A stretch of 64,000 nt of DNA from Chroococcidiopsis sp. CCMEE 29. GTDB taxonomy: Bacteria > Cyanobacteriota > Cyanobacteriia > Cyanobacteriales > Chroococcidiopsidaceae. Under the pieces are notes generated by a model. That model searched no databases, was not told where the DNA came from, and was given only the letters and a program-made list of their open reading frames with translations. The DNA is taken from NCBI RefSeq assembly GCF_023558375.1, contig NZ_CP083761.1, forward strand, positions 372,001 through 436,000. Direction: 5' to 3'. Both the position numbers and the translations under genes were made by a program. How positions within the stretch are numbered: the first letter of the stretch is position 1; every line of letters begins with the position of its first letter. Below, one piece after another: positions 7,388 to 16,355 of this stretch.

Positions 7388-9178
7388 TCAGGGATGTGCA
7401 TTGCGGTATTGCAAGTGATAGAGCTTGGCAAAAAGTCCATTGATTTTGAGTAAATGCTGTATACTGCCTTGTTCCTTCACTCGCCCCTCCTCTAGGACAA
7501 TAATTTGATCAGCCTGTTCAATAGTTGATAGACGATGAGCAATGACAATTACGGTCCGATTTTGACCAAAGCTGTTGAGTACCTCTTGGATCGAGTATTC
7601 TGAAATACTATCAAGTGCATTGGTAGCCTCATCAAGAATCAGAATCTCTGGGTTGCGGATAATAGCACGAGCCAAAGCGAGGCGTTGCCGCTGTCCTCCT
7701 GACAGCCGAATGCCGCGATCGCCTACCTTTGTGTCATAACCCTGGGGAAGTTGGCTGATAAATTCATGGGCATTAGCAAGTTTTGCAGCTGCTACAATGT
7801 CGTCTTGTGTAGCATCAAGCCGACCATAAGCTATATTTTCCTGTACTGTTGTACTGAAAAGATGGGTATCTTGACTCACAATAGCAATTCGACTCCGCCA
7901 ATCGACAAGATTTAATTGCCGTAAGGGGTAGCTATCCACATGAATTTCTCCCTCGGTCAAGTCATAAAAACGACAAATTAGACTAATAATTGTGGACTTG
8001 CCTGCGCCTGATGGACCGACTATAGCAGTGGTTTTTCCTTTGGGAATATGGATTGAAATCTGCTTAAGTACAGGATTTTGAGAAAAATTATAGTGGAAAC
8101 TAACAGATGTAAAAGTGATTGCTTGCTTTAGACCTTTAAAGGGAATACTACCTGAGTAAATATACGATTTATCAGAACAGTCTAAGAGAGCCATGACTTG
8201 CTCTACCGAGCCTGCCAAGCTAACGAGATTAATGCGAGCGCTATCTAATTGCTTAACCTGAGGTTGTAAGCGATAGAGTATAAAAATAAATGTCAGCAGC
8301 GTCGGTAGATTCGCCTGACTTTGCAGGGCTATGATCAAAATACACGTTAATAAAGCTGTAGACAAAACTTCAGATAAGGGATTTACCGCTCCTGAAATTA
8401 CATCAAGCTTTCTGAATGCAGTGCAAACCTGATTTGATGCTCGTTCAAAATACTCCTGTTCATAGGATTCGCGACCAAAAGCCCGGATCACCCTCATTCC
8501 GGCAAGCCCCTCCACTGCTCGGTTGACAAAGACTGAATTAGCCTGCGCTGCTTGTTTTCCTATACTCTTGACTTTGTGTGTCACTGACTGGATGCTAAAC
8601 GAAATCAACAGCATAACGGCACCAACCAGTAAAGTTAATTTCCAAGCAATCAGAAATAACAGAATGACAAAAACAATAATCGTGCAGGCACTGGTAATCA
8701 GACCAACCAAGCAAGCCATAGCTTGACTAGTTTGCCAAGTTTCTTTATCGAGAGTGCTCAAAAATTTTCCTGATTGATTGCGATCTAAAAAACTATAACT
8801 TACGCTCAGAAGCTGCCTAAAAATACCAGCTCTTAACTGATGACTAACACGCCAGTTTAGCCAAGAAAATAGAATTGTATTACTATATAGAAGACAATTT
8901 TTTACAGTAACACTACCTAAGATGCATAAAGGAATAATTACAAGACGATCATTAGGTGGAACGTGAACAAATAGTTGACTGAGAAAACCTATCAATAAAT
9001 TTTTACTGCCTGATTGAGAGGTTGTCTGCTTCAAACTATGCAGAAAAGGGATAAATAAGCTAATCCCCAATCCTTCTGAAAGAGAAGATAAAATCCCTAA
9101 TGTAATAATTGCTGGAATTGCCCAGGGATAATGCTTTAGCAGTGGTAATAGCATCCTGAGAGCATTTGCCTCTTTCAT
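7388..9178 (-). CDS. ABC exporter (fused membrane and ATPase domains), HepA/MsbA-like
   Basis: 596 residues: six predicted membrane helices in the first 310, then an ATPase domain with Walker A GPSGAGKST, Q-loop IVSQDTHLF, signature LSGGQRQRLALARA, Walker B ILILDEATNALD and H-loop IAHRLSTI. All catalytic residues are present, so it can work as a homodimer. The start (MKEANALRMLLPLLKHYPW) resembles HepA, the heterocyst polysaccharide exporter. It overlaps the GT2 gene by 4 bp (ATGA), which supports a role in exporting a polysaccharide, glycolipid or its precursor through the inner membrane. Confidence 0.88.
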   Translation of the reverse strand: MKEANALRMLLPLLKHYPWAIPAIITLGILSSLSEGLGISLFIPFLHSLKQTTSQSGSKNLLIGFLSQLFVHVPPNDRLVIIPLCILGSVTVKNCLLYSNTILFSWLNWRVSHQLRAGIFRQLLSVSYSFLDRNQSGKFLSTLDKETWQTSQAMACLVGLITSACTIIVFVILLFLIAWKLTLLVGAVMLLISFSIQSVTHKVKSIGKQAAQANSVFVNRAVEGLAGMRVIRAFGRESYEQEYFERASNQVCTAFRKLDVISGAVNPLSEVLSTALLTCILIIALQSQANLPTLLTFIFILYRLQPQVKQLDSARINLVSLAGSVEQVMALLDCSDKSYIYSGSIPFKGLKQAITFTSVSFHYNFSQNPVLKQISIHIPKGKTTAIVGPSGAGKSTIISLICRFYDLTEGEIHVDSYPLRQLNLVDWRSRIAIVSQDTHLFSTTVQENIAYGRLDATQDDIVAAAKLANAHEFISQLPQGYDTKVGDRGIRLSGGQRQRLALARAIIRNPEILILDEATNALDSISEYSIQEVLNSFGQNRTVIVIAHRLSTIEQADQIIVLEEGRVKEQGSIQHLLKINGLFAKLYHLQYRNAHP

Positions 9179-10344
9179 CGGGCAACTCTTTTGCAGATAG
9201 CATTACTACCTGAGAAAAATAACTGACGGCTGTTTTCGATCCGAGACCATCTTTGTGACATAAACCAGTAGTAATGTTTCCACGGAAATCGTTGCAGGTT
9301 TTTTATCTGTTTTCTGTTGAGATGAGAAATTTTAAGCTCCCAATAAATTAACCTAAGCCGTTGCTGAAACTTTAACCATGAGTGGTGATCTTGCCAAATT
9401 AAGGAAGTAACTGGCTTGGCTGCAATCTTCAACAAGTTCACGAGCAACAGCCTATATAGACGAGGACGTAAAAGAGGTAAAAAATCTAATAGTGAAGCTT
9501 TGTACAGGTAGGATATGCTATTCCAATAGTCACCGCACTGGTTGCTTTTGCCTGCTAGGTAGAAGTAGAAATTACTACTAGACCATTGATAGATAATTGG
9601 GTGAATTTCTGGGTGTCGTTGCTGAACATCTGCGATAACTAGATGATAGGAGCGGACCATCGACGTACAGTTGCTAGCCATACTTCCAAATACCTGACGA
9701 TAACCGAGTAAAAATTCTGGCACAACTCGGAATTGATAATATTCAGCAATCCGTAAATAAAGCTCCCAGTCCTCACATCCTTGAGCATTATGTGCTTTCA
9801 ATTGGCAGTTGTAGCCACCAACCTGCTCAAAACAGGTACGCCGGATTAAAGGTGTGCTAGCATTGCCTAAAAAGTTACTATACATCAGAGGTATGTAAAC
9901 CTCTCCTTCTAAAATAGATGCTTGGCCTGACCCAGTGAGTAAGCCCTCTTGATTAATGTAAGCTGACCAGGTATAGACTAACCCTACCCATGGATCAACT
10001 TCTAACATCAGATGGACTTGCTTTTCTAGTTTTTGAGAATACCAAATGTCATCCGCATCAATGGGTGCAATATATTCTCCTCTAGAGTTTTGAATTGCTA
10101 AGTTGCGAGCAGCAGCAACTCCTGCATTTGACTGCCGCAATAGTCTGATTCGGTCGTCTTTTTGAGCGATCAATTTGACAATTTCAGTAGTTTTATCTTC
10201 GGAACCATCATCAACAACTAAAACTTCAATATTGCTATATGTTTGAGAGAGCACAGACTTAAGTGTTTGAGCAATAAAAGCTTCAGCGTTATATGCAGGT
10301 ACAATAACTGAAATCAAGGGAAAATGAGAAATCATCTCATTCAA
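9175..10344 (-). CDS. Family 2 glycosyltransferase
   Basis: GT-A fold with the N-terminal signature PLISVIVPAYNAEAFIAQTLKSV, nucleotide-sugar residues VLVVDDGSEDKT, and the metal-binding PIDADDIW (DxD). The C-terminal half (residues about 270-389) is basic and unassigned. It is translationally coupled to the ABC exporter. It probably adds a sugar to a polysaccharide or lipid-linked glycan; donor and acceptor are unknown. An internal ATG four codons in (MISHFPL) is an equally good start. Confidence 0.88.
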   Translation of the reverse strand: MNEMISHFPLISVIVPAYNAEAFIAQTLKSVLSQTYSNIEVLVVDDGSEDKTTEIVKLIAQKDDRIRLLRQSNAGVAAARNLAIQNSRGEYIAPIDADDIWYSQKLEKQVHLMLEVDPWVGLVYTWSAYINQEGLLTGSGQASILEGEVYIPLMYSNFLGNASTPLIRRTCFEQVGGYNCQLKAHNAQGCEDWELYLRIAEYYQFRVVPEFLLGYRQVFGSMASNCTSMVRSYHLVIADVQQRHPEIHPIIYQWSSSNFYFYLAGKSNQCGDYWNSISYLYKASLLDFLPLLRPRLYRLLLVNLLKIAAKPVTSLIWQDHHSWLKFQQRLRLIYWELKISHLNRKQIKNLQRFPWKHYYWFMSQRWSRIENSRQLFFSGSNAICKRVAR

Positions 10345-10574
10345 GCTAGTTCAAGGTTGTGCAGTACAAAAGTGTAGGGGCGTTGTAGATTTGGCTCAAT
10401 GAATTGCATTACATACCAAGGTTTTGTAGAAGAAGGCTAACACTACTTCTACTCTTGCTTAACCGCAGTTTTACTGAAAATTTTGACTCAGTTTATTATT
10501 ACTATGCTGCTTTAACTAGTGAATATACGGTAGGAAAAGCAAAGGCTTCATGCTTCTGTAAACAGTGTTTATTG

Positions 10575-11642
10575 TCAAGCCTTTAAAACCGCGTTTATAT
10601 ACTGTTCAAGTTCGGCAGCGCGGTGAGCTGCAGTATGAGCTGATAAGACTCGTTGACGGGCGCGATCGCCCATAGCAAGGCGCTCTGCCTCTGGCATTTC
10701 CTGCAAGTACCGTAGGGTATCCGCCGAGGAATGAGATACTAGAATTTCTGAACCCAACTGAAAAAAGAGCTCTAGCCCCTGCCAGTAGTCACTAATAATC
10801 GGCGTGGCGCAAGCAGCCGCTTCAAACAGGCGCACACTGGGAGCATAGCCTGCCCGTACCATATCTGCTCGAGTGATATTGAGAGTGAATCTCTGGGCAT
10901 TATAAAAAGCCCGGTGCTCAGCGGGAGGGAGATGTTCAATCCGCTCCACGTTCCCAGGCCACTGAATATCAACAGGATATTGCGGTCCAGCCACGACCAT
11001 ACAGCCAGCTACCCAGCCACGGGCAGGTTCAAGCATGAGTCGATCTAACACCGGCTGGCGGTCATCGCTATAGGTTCCCATATATCCCAAATCCCACTTT
11101 GGCTCAGTTGCTTCCGGATAGTAGAGCGCCGGATCGACAGCACAATAGAGAGGTCGAGTCATAGGGGAACCATAATGCTGCTCGATCCAGTCAAGGATGG
11201 GACCCCCTGTAAACGAGAGGTACAGGTGATAGCGGGGAATCAACTCGCGGCAGAGATACTCCCTATCACCCCGTTCTAACTTTGCCAGGGTTACCGGGGT
11301 GTCAATGTCGTAAAAGGCAGTTACCGCCTGAGCAATCTTCGTCACCCACTCCCCAACCGCTACTCCTTCAGGGACATAGGACCCTACCATCACCAAGTCA
11401 GCAGCTTGAACTTCTTTAGCAAAGCGGTCTTTCAGCTCTTGCAGATTTGTATACAACTCCGTTCTCCCATACGGAGGTTGAGGTAAGTCACGATGGACAG
11501 CGTACCAGGGAACATCTCGTTCTAAAAACAATACCTCGTGTCCCCGATTGCAGAGTTCCCGCACCAACCCCCGGTAGGTGGTTGCATGACCGTTGCCCCA
11601 GGAGGAAGTGATCGACAGACCTAGTATGATAATTTTCAGCAC
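10575..11642 (-). CDS. CgeB-like glycosyltransferase (copy 1 of 3)
   Basis: GT-B type protein. The N-terminus IIILGLSITSSWGNGHATTYRGLV, with RGHEVLFLERD, is the pattern of CgeB-family transferases. The C-terminal nucleotide-sugar domain has LNITRADMVRAGYAPSVRLFEAAACATPIISD. It is paralogous to the two genes at 17437-18558 and 18555-19622, which share the same opening and RLFEAAACATP-type motif. It is transcribed divergently from the epimerase operon across a 281-bp region. Probably cytoplasmic; substrate unknown. Confidence 0.8.
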   Translation of the reverse strand: MLKIIILGLSITSSWGNGHATTYRGLVRELCNRGHEVLFLERDVPWYAVHRDLPQPPYGRTELYTNLQELKDRFAKEVQAADLVMVGSYVPEGVAVGEWVTKIAQAVTAFYDIDTPVTLAKLERGDREYLCRELIPRYHLYLSFTGGPILDWIEQHYGSPMTRPLYCAVDPALYYPEATEPKWDLGYMGTYSDDRQPVLDRLMLEPARGWVAGCMVVAGPQYPVDIQWPGNVERIEHLPPAEHRAFYNAQRFTLNITRADMVRAGYAPSVRLFEAAACATPIISDYWQGLELFFQLGSEILVSHSSADTLRYLQEMPEAERLAMGDRARQRVLSAHTAAHRAAELEQYINAVLKA

Positions 11643-11923
11643 GAGATCAGGCTCTTAAATTTATGCATACTCATTCCCATCTCTACAGCATCTCCTAGGG
11701 GCGATCGCTCAGCCCAATTGTTTACAAAAAATCATCTTAATCTATCTAAAGAGTGGTGAATAAAGCCAAATTTACTGCCAAATTAGCGGAAACTCTCTTA
11801 ACTCCCTGATTCTGCAAACATTAAGCCTATTGAGGCATTTGTTTCCTCAAAATTCTGCTTTTTGCTTAAAATATTTGCCCAGGAAAAACCCATCTGCCGA
11901 AAAATATCTCTGAATAGCTAGGC
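11643..11923. promoter_or_regulatory. Divergent promoter region of the glycan island
   Basis: This 281-bp spacer separates the minus-strand CgeB-like gene from the plus-strand epimerase operon, so it should carry both promoters. It contains one HIP1 octamer (GGGGCGATCGCTC near 11700) and AT-rich sequence. I could not pick out convincing -35/-10 pairs or an operator. Confidence 0.5.
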
Positions 11924-13042
11924 ATGAGTAAACACATTCTGATCACGGGTGGAGCCGGATTCGTTGGTTCGCATTTAGCTGATGAACTACTAGCCAAGGG
12001 ATACCAGGTCCGGGTTCTTGATAATCTAACTCCCCAAGTTCATGGACCAGATGCAAGACGACCCGACTATCTAGACCCTGAAATCGAGTTGATTATTGGT
12101 GATGTTCGTGACCCTGACATCCTGCGGCAGGCACTCAAAGGTATTGATGCAGTCTACCACCTGGCAGCTAACGTCGGGGTTGGTCAGAGTATGTACGAAA
12201 TTGCCCAGTACACCAGCGTCAACAACATGGGCACAGCCGTCCTGTTAGAAGCGCTGGTTGAGCAGCCGGTTGAGCGCCTAATTGTCGCTTCGAGTATGAG
12301 CCTGTATGGTGAAGGTCTCTACCTCACGCCCGATGGCGACCAAACTGTGGTAGACCAACGGAGTCTCTACCAACTGAAAACCAGGGACTGGGAAATCCAC
12401 AATGCAGCCGGGGAGGTACTGACACCCATTCCCACACCCGAGAGTAAAACTCCGGCTTTGCCTTCGATCTATGCTCTCTCTAAATTTGATCAAGAGCAGA
12501 TGTGCTTGACGATCGGCCGAGCCTATGGCATTCGTACCGTTGCCTTACGCTTCTTCAATATTTTTGGCACCCGTCAAGCCCTTTCTAATCCCTATACTGG
12601 CGTTTTAGCGATCTTTGCATCGAGATTGCTGAACAACCAGCCGCCGCTGATCAATGAGGATGGCTACCAACAGCGGGACTTTGTCAGTGTGTACGACGTT
12701 GCCCAAGCTTGCCGGTTAGCTCTGGAAGTTCCCGAGGCAGCGGGACATGTCTTTAATGTAGGCAGTGGTCGCCACTACACCATTCGAGAGATTGCAGAGC
12801 GGATGGCTCAAGTGTTGGGCAAGGAATGGATTCAACCTGAAATTACGGCTAAATACCGCATGGGAGACATCCGTCATTGCTTTGCAGACATCACTCAAGC
12901 GCGTCAAGTGCTGGGGTATGAGCCGCAGGTAACACTGTCGGAAGGATTGATTGAACTAGCAGCTTGGCTTGAGGGGCAGGTTTCATTAGACCGGGTTGCA
13001 GAAGCTCGCTCAGAACTTGCCACCCGAGGATTAACAGTATGA
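11924..13042 (+). CDS. NAD-dependent nucleotide-sugar epimerase/dehydratase (extended SDR)
   Basis: Rossmann motif TGGAGFVGSHLADELL at the N-terminus, DVRDPDILRQAL, HLAANVGVGQSM, catalytic Ser region SSMSLYGEG and the YxxxK pair in SIYALSKFDQEQ, then RFFNIFGTRQALSNPYTGVLAIF and RDFVSVYDVAQA. It is related to UDP-glucose/dTDP-rhamnose 4-epimerases. A stretch of about 35 residues after YGEG (LYLTPDGDQTVVDQRS) is longer than in short family members. It is the first gene of an operon in which every gene overlaps the next (4 bp here). It likely makes the activated sugar used by the transferases downstream. Confidence 0.88.
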   Translation: MSKHILITGGAGFVGSHLADELLAKGYQVRVLDNLTPQVHGPDARRPDYLDPEIELIIGDVRDPDILRQALKGIDAVYHLAANVGVGQSMYEIAQYTSVNNMGTAVLLEALVEQPVERLIVASSMSLYGEGLYLTPDGDQTVVDQRSLYQLKTRDWEIHNAAGEVLTPIPTPESKTPALPSIYALSKFDQEQMCLTIGRAYGIRTVALRFFNIFGTRQALSNPYTGVLAIFASRLLNNQPPLINEDGYQQRDFVSVYDVAQACRLALEVPEAAGHVFNVGSGRHYTIREIAERMAQVLGKEWIQPEITAKYRMGDIRHCFADITQARQVLGYEPQVTLSEGLIELAAWLEGQVSLDRVAEARSELATRGLTV

Positions 13043-15081
13043 GAGAGCAAAGTGAGGTCCGATTGCAATCAGTCTTTAGCTCTGTGAGACCAAGCATTGG
13101 GGTGTGTGAGTGGTTTCGACCGGGTGAGTATGAACGGGTCGAGTCATTGTTAGCCGATCTGGAAACGCTGGGAATTACGGAACTGCGTACAGGTATTTCC
13201 TGGGCTGATTGGCACACACAGGCAGGGCAGGAATGGTATCACTGGTTTTTGCCACGGCTGGCTCAATCTGTCAATGTTCTACCTTGTTTCCACTACACAC
13301 CACCTTCTTTAGGAATTCAACCGAAGACATCAGCGCCGCCGCGCCAGCTAAAAGCTTACGCTGACTTTATCGATGTGATGATTACGGAGTTTGGCGACTG
13401 TTTTGAGTGGGTAGAACTTTGGAATGAGCCGAATAATTTGGCGGACTGGGACTGGCGGCTCGATCCCAATTGGGACTTTTTTTGTGAAATGGTTGGTAGT
13501 GCTGCTTATTGGTCTCACCAACGAGGTAAAAAGACTGTTCTGGCTGGCATGGCTCCGATTGACTTAAATTGGTTGCACTTGATTGCCCGACGGGGAGTCT
13601 TGGCTGAAATTGATGCAGTGGGTATTCATGGCTTCCCAGGAACTTGGGAATTCGATTGGCAAGAGTGGGCTGTGAATGTTTCCCAACTGCGAGAGATCGT
13701 GACTGAGTACGGCTCAACGGCAGAAGTGTGGATTACGGAAACGGGGTTTTCCACCTGGCAGCATGATGAGTATGCCCAGCTTCAAGCTTTTCTCCACGCG
13801 ATCGCCGCCCCAGTAGAGCGAGTGTACTGGTATTGCGGCATCGATCTCCACCCTGATGTACCAACTCAAGATGGGCTCTACTGCGATGTCCGCCACTATC
13901 ACATGGGTCTGAAACAGGTTGATGGTACACCAAAGCTGCTCTATCGTCTGTGGTCAGATCGGGGTCTAAAAACAGTTCAACAGGTCTTAGAACTTGGGAA
14001 ACTCTCGCTTCAATGCCAGGAAGAACGTCCGGTGCTGATTACCGGCGGGGCAGGATTTATTGGTACTAATCTGGCCCATCGTCTGCTGAGTTCCGGGCAG
14101 TCGGTGCTCGTATTTGACAACCTCTCCCGACCAGGGGTGGAACAAAACTTGTCTTGGCTGCGGGAGATGCATGGCGATCGCCTCCAGATTAAGATTGCCG
14201 ATGTCCGCAACTCCTACGCCTTGCAGCAGGCTGTGGCAGGGGCGGCGCAGATATTTCATCTGGCTGCTCAGGTGGCGGTAACCACCAGCTTGAAAAATCC
14301 AGTTCACGATTTTGAGATAAATGTCCAAGGTGCCCTAAACCTACTGGAGGCGTTGCGGGCTTTAGAAAATCCGCCACCCCTTGTCTTCACGTCTACAAAC
14401 AAAGTTTACGGCGGGCTTGAAGATATTAAGTTGCAACTGGATGGCAGGCGCTATCAGCCAATCGACAATTTAACCCGGACATTTGGCATTGGCGAGGATC
14501 GGCCACTGGAATTTCACAGTCCCTACGGTTGCTCCAAAGGAGCCGCCGATCAGTATGTCCTCGATTATGCCCGTACCTTTGGTCTATCTGCCGTCGTGTT
14601 TCGCATGAGCTGTATCTATGGTCCCCACCAGTTTGGTACGGAGGATCAAGGATGGGTAGCCCATTTTCTGATTCGTGCCCTTGCAGGTCAGCCAATTTGC
14701 TTGTATGGAGACGGGATGCAGGTACGGGATGTGCTGTTTGTGGAAGACCTGGTAGATGCCTGTATACTGGCACAAAACCACATGGGTACGCTTTCCGGTC
14801 AGGCGTTCAACCTAGGAGGCGGTTCCACCAATACAACTAGTTTATTGGAATTGATTGACTTAATTGAGCAGATCCACGGTACCCGACCACCTGTGCAATT
14901 CGATCGCTGGCGTTCCGGCGACCAACGCTACTACGTCGCTAACATTGGCAAGTTTTCCACGGCAACGGGTTGGCTGCCTCAGATGAGTGTGCGCCAGGGT
15001 GTGCAAACTCTGTATCAGTGGTTATGCTCCTCGCGGGGTTTACCTGCCACGCAACTAGTAGCTGGAGGAGAAGCACGTTGA
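13039..15081 (+). CDS. Fusion: GH-A clan glycoside hydrolase-like domain + NAD-dependent sugar epimerase
   Basis: Residues about 15-320 form a TIM-barrel glycosidase-like domain. Both expected catalytic glutamates are visible: acid/base in WVELWNEPNNLADW and nucleophile in VWITETGFSTW; it resembles beta-xylosidase/GH39-type enzymes. Residues about 345-670 are an extended SDR with VLITGGAGFIGTNLAHRLL, HLAAQVAVTTS, FTSTNKVYGG, SPYGCSKGAADQYV (YxxxK as YGCSK) and RVLF-type VRDVLFVEDLVDA; this half is closest to CDP-paratose/tyvelose 2-epimerases. A glycosidase domain with no signal peptide fused to a sugar-nucleotide enzyme suggests a cytoplasmic role in glycan precursor metabolism. The TGA stop overlaps the TTG start of the radical SAM gene. 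Confidence 0.85.
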   Translation: MREQSEVRLQSVFSSVRPSIGVCEWFRPGEYERVESLLADLETLGITELRTGISWADWHTQAGQEWYHWFLPRLAQSVNVLPCFHYTPPSLGIQPKTSAPPRQLKAYADFIDVMITEFGDCFEWVELWNEPNNLADWDWRLDPNWDFFCEMVGSAAYWSHQRGKKTVLAGMAPIDLNWLHLIARRGVLAEIDAVGIHGFPGTWEFDWQEWAVNVSQLREIVTEYGSTAEVWITETGFSTWQHDEYAQLQAFLHAIAAPVERVYWYCGIDLHPDVPTQDGLYCDVRHYHMGLKQVDGTPKLLYRLWSDRGLKTVQQVLELGKLSLQCQEERPVLITGGAGFIGTNLAHRLLSSGQSVLVFDNLSRPGVEQNLSWLREMHGDRLQIKIADVRNSYALQQAVAGAAQIFHLAAQVAVTTSLKNPVHDFEINVQGALNLLEALRALENPPPLVFTSTNKVYGGLEDIKLQLDGRRYQPIDNLTRTFGIGEDRPLEFHSPYGCSKGAADQYVLDYARTFGLSAVVFRMSCIYGPHQFGTEDQGWVAHFLIRALAGQPICLYGDGMQVRDVLFVEDLVDACILAQNHMGTLSGQAFNLGGGSTNTTSLLELIDLIEQIHGTRPPVQFDRWRSGDQRYYVANIGKFSTATGWLPQMSVRQGVQTLYQWLCSSRGLPATQLVAGGEAR

Positions 15082-16355
15082 AATATGCCTTGATTAATCC
15101 CAATTGGAGCTTTGAGGGCAGCATCTACTTTGGCTGCCGGGAGGCTCACCTGCCCTTGGAATACGGCTATGCCAAGGCACTGCTAGAGCAAGCTGGACAC
15201 GAAGTACTGCTGGTAGATGGACAGTTGGAAGATCTCAATCCGGCAGAGATGCGATCGCGAGTTGCTGCCTTCCAGCCAGATTTTACCGTCGTCACGACTG
15301 CCCCCAGCTATTTGTTCTGGCGCTGTGCACCGCCAGAATTGCGGGTTCCTCAAACTGTTGTGCGGAATCTCCGGGAAGTAGGGGGAACACTGGTGGTGAT
15401 TGGTCCCCACGGCTCCACTACACCCCAGGCGACCCTGAGGAAGCTGGGAGCAGACGTTGTAATCCTGGGAGAATGTGAGGAAATTCTGCCCCAACTGACT
15501 AACCCTTGGCAACAGGTTTCTTCCCTTTGCTACTGGGAAGAGGGACCTCGGGTGCAGGGAGGTCCCCACGCCTCTGACATGAGTACCCTCCCAGCCCTGC
15601 ACTGGCCGGCGGACATGATTCAGCGTCACCACCATCATCACCACCGGTTTGAGGCTGTTCCCACCGGACCGGGGGCAGAGATGGAAACTTCTCGGGGGTG
15701 TCCTTACCACTGTTCCTTCTGTGCCAAGGAAAACTTCCGCGATCGCTATCGCAAGCGTCCTCTGGCAGTGATTTTGGAGGAACTAGACGGACTACTGGCT
15801 CAAGGGGTTGAGTATATCTACTTCATTGATGAAATTTTCCTGCCCAATCAGGAACTCCTACAGGCGCTGGTGAATCGTCCGGTCAAATTTGGCGTGCAGA
15901 CCCGGATCGATCGATGGAACCGACCAATGCTGGATCTCCTAGGGGCAGCAGGTTGCGTTTCTATTGAAGCTGGGGTGGAGAGCATTACAGCGACCGGTCG
16001 GCAACTTCTGGATAAACACTGCAAACTTTCCACTGAAGAACTGAGCGATCGCCTGATCTATGCCAAACAGCGGGTACCCTTTGTGCAGGCGAATCTCCTA
16101 GAATCCAAGGTGGATGCTCCCGAAGCCGTTTCCCAGTGGCGGCAGCACTTACAGAATTTTGGCGTCTGGGCAAATCAGCCGGTTCCCCTTTTTCCTTATC
16201 CGGGTTCTCCGGACTACACGAAAAAGTGGGGTCTGCCCGACGATCAAGCTTGGGAGCGAGCCCATGCTGATTATTTGGAAACTTATGCCCAATTCAGTGA
16301 TATCCAGTCAGAACAGCCCCTGCCCCTGCCCCAGTTAGAGCGATGCGAATCTTGA
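15078..16355 (+). CDS. B12-binding radical SAM protein
   Basis: I chose TTG at 15078: GGAGGAG lies 8 bp upstream, the codon overlaps the preceding TGA (TTGA), and the protein then begins directly with MKYALINPNWSFEGSIYFG. Residues about 1-160 form a cobalamin-binding-type domain. The radical SAM cluster is C-x3-C-x2-C in RGCPYHCSFCAKE, preceded by a natural run of six histidines (15627-15644). Downstream are FIDEIFLPN and GVESITATGRQLLDKH. B12-radical SAM enzymes often methylate unactivated carbons; in this setting the substrate may be a sugar or glycan intermediate. It matches what I remember as the TIGR04295 family, which occurs with glycosyltransferase cassettes; that recollection is unchecked. 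Confidence 0.85.
   Translation: MKYALINPNWSFEGSIYFGCREAHLPLEYGYAKALLEQAGHEVLLVDGQLEDLNPAEMRSRVAAFQPDFTVVTTAPSYLFWRCAPPELRVPQTVVRNLREVGGTLVVIGPHGSTTPQATLRKLGADVVILGECEEILPQLTNPWQQVSSLCYWEEGPRVQGGPHASDMSTLPALHWPADMIQRHHHHHHRFEAVPTGPGAEMETSRGCPYHCSFCAKENFRDRYRKRPLAVILEELDGLLAQGVEYIYFIDEIFLPNQELLQALVNRPVKFGVQTRIDRWNRPMLDLLGAAGCVSIEAGVESITATGRQLLDKHCKLSTEELSDRLIYAKQRVPFVQANLLESKVDAPEAVSQWRQHLQNFGVWANQPVPLFPYPGSPDYTKKWGLPDDQAWERAHADYLETYAQFSDIQSEQPLPLPQLERCES

Noticed and set aside
14970-15077. Longer N-terminus for the radical SAM protein from an ATG at 14970
   Set aside because: It would lie inside the preceding epimerase frame; TTG at 15078 has a good ribosome site and gives the family's normal N-terminus.
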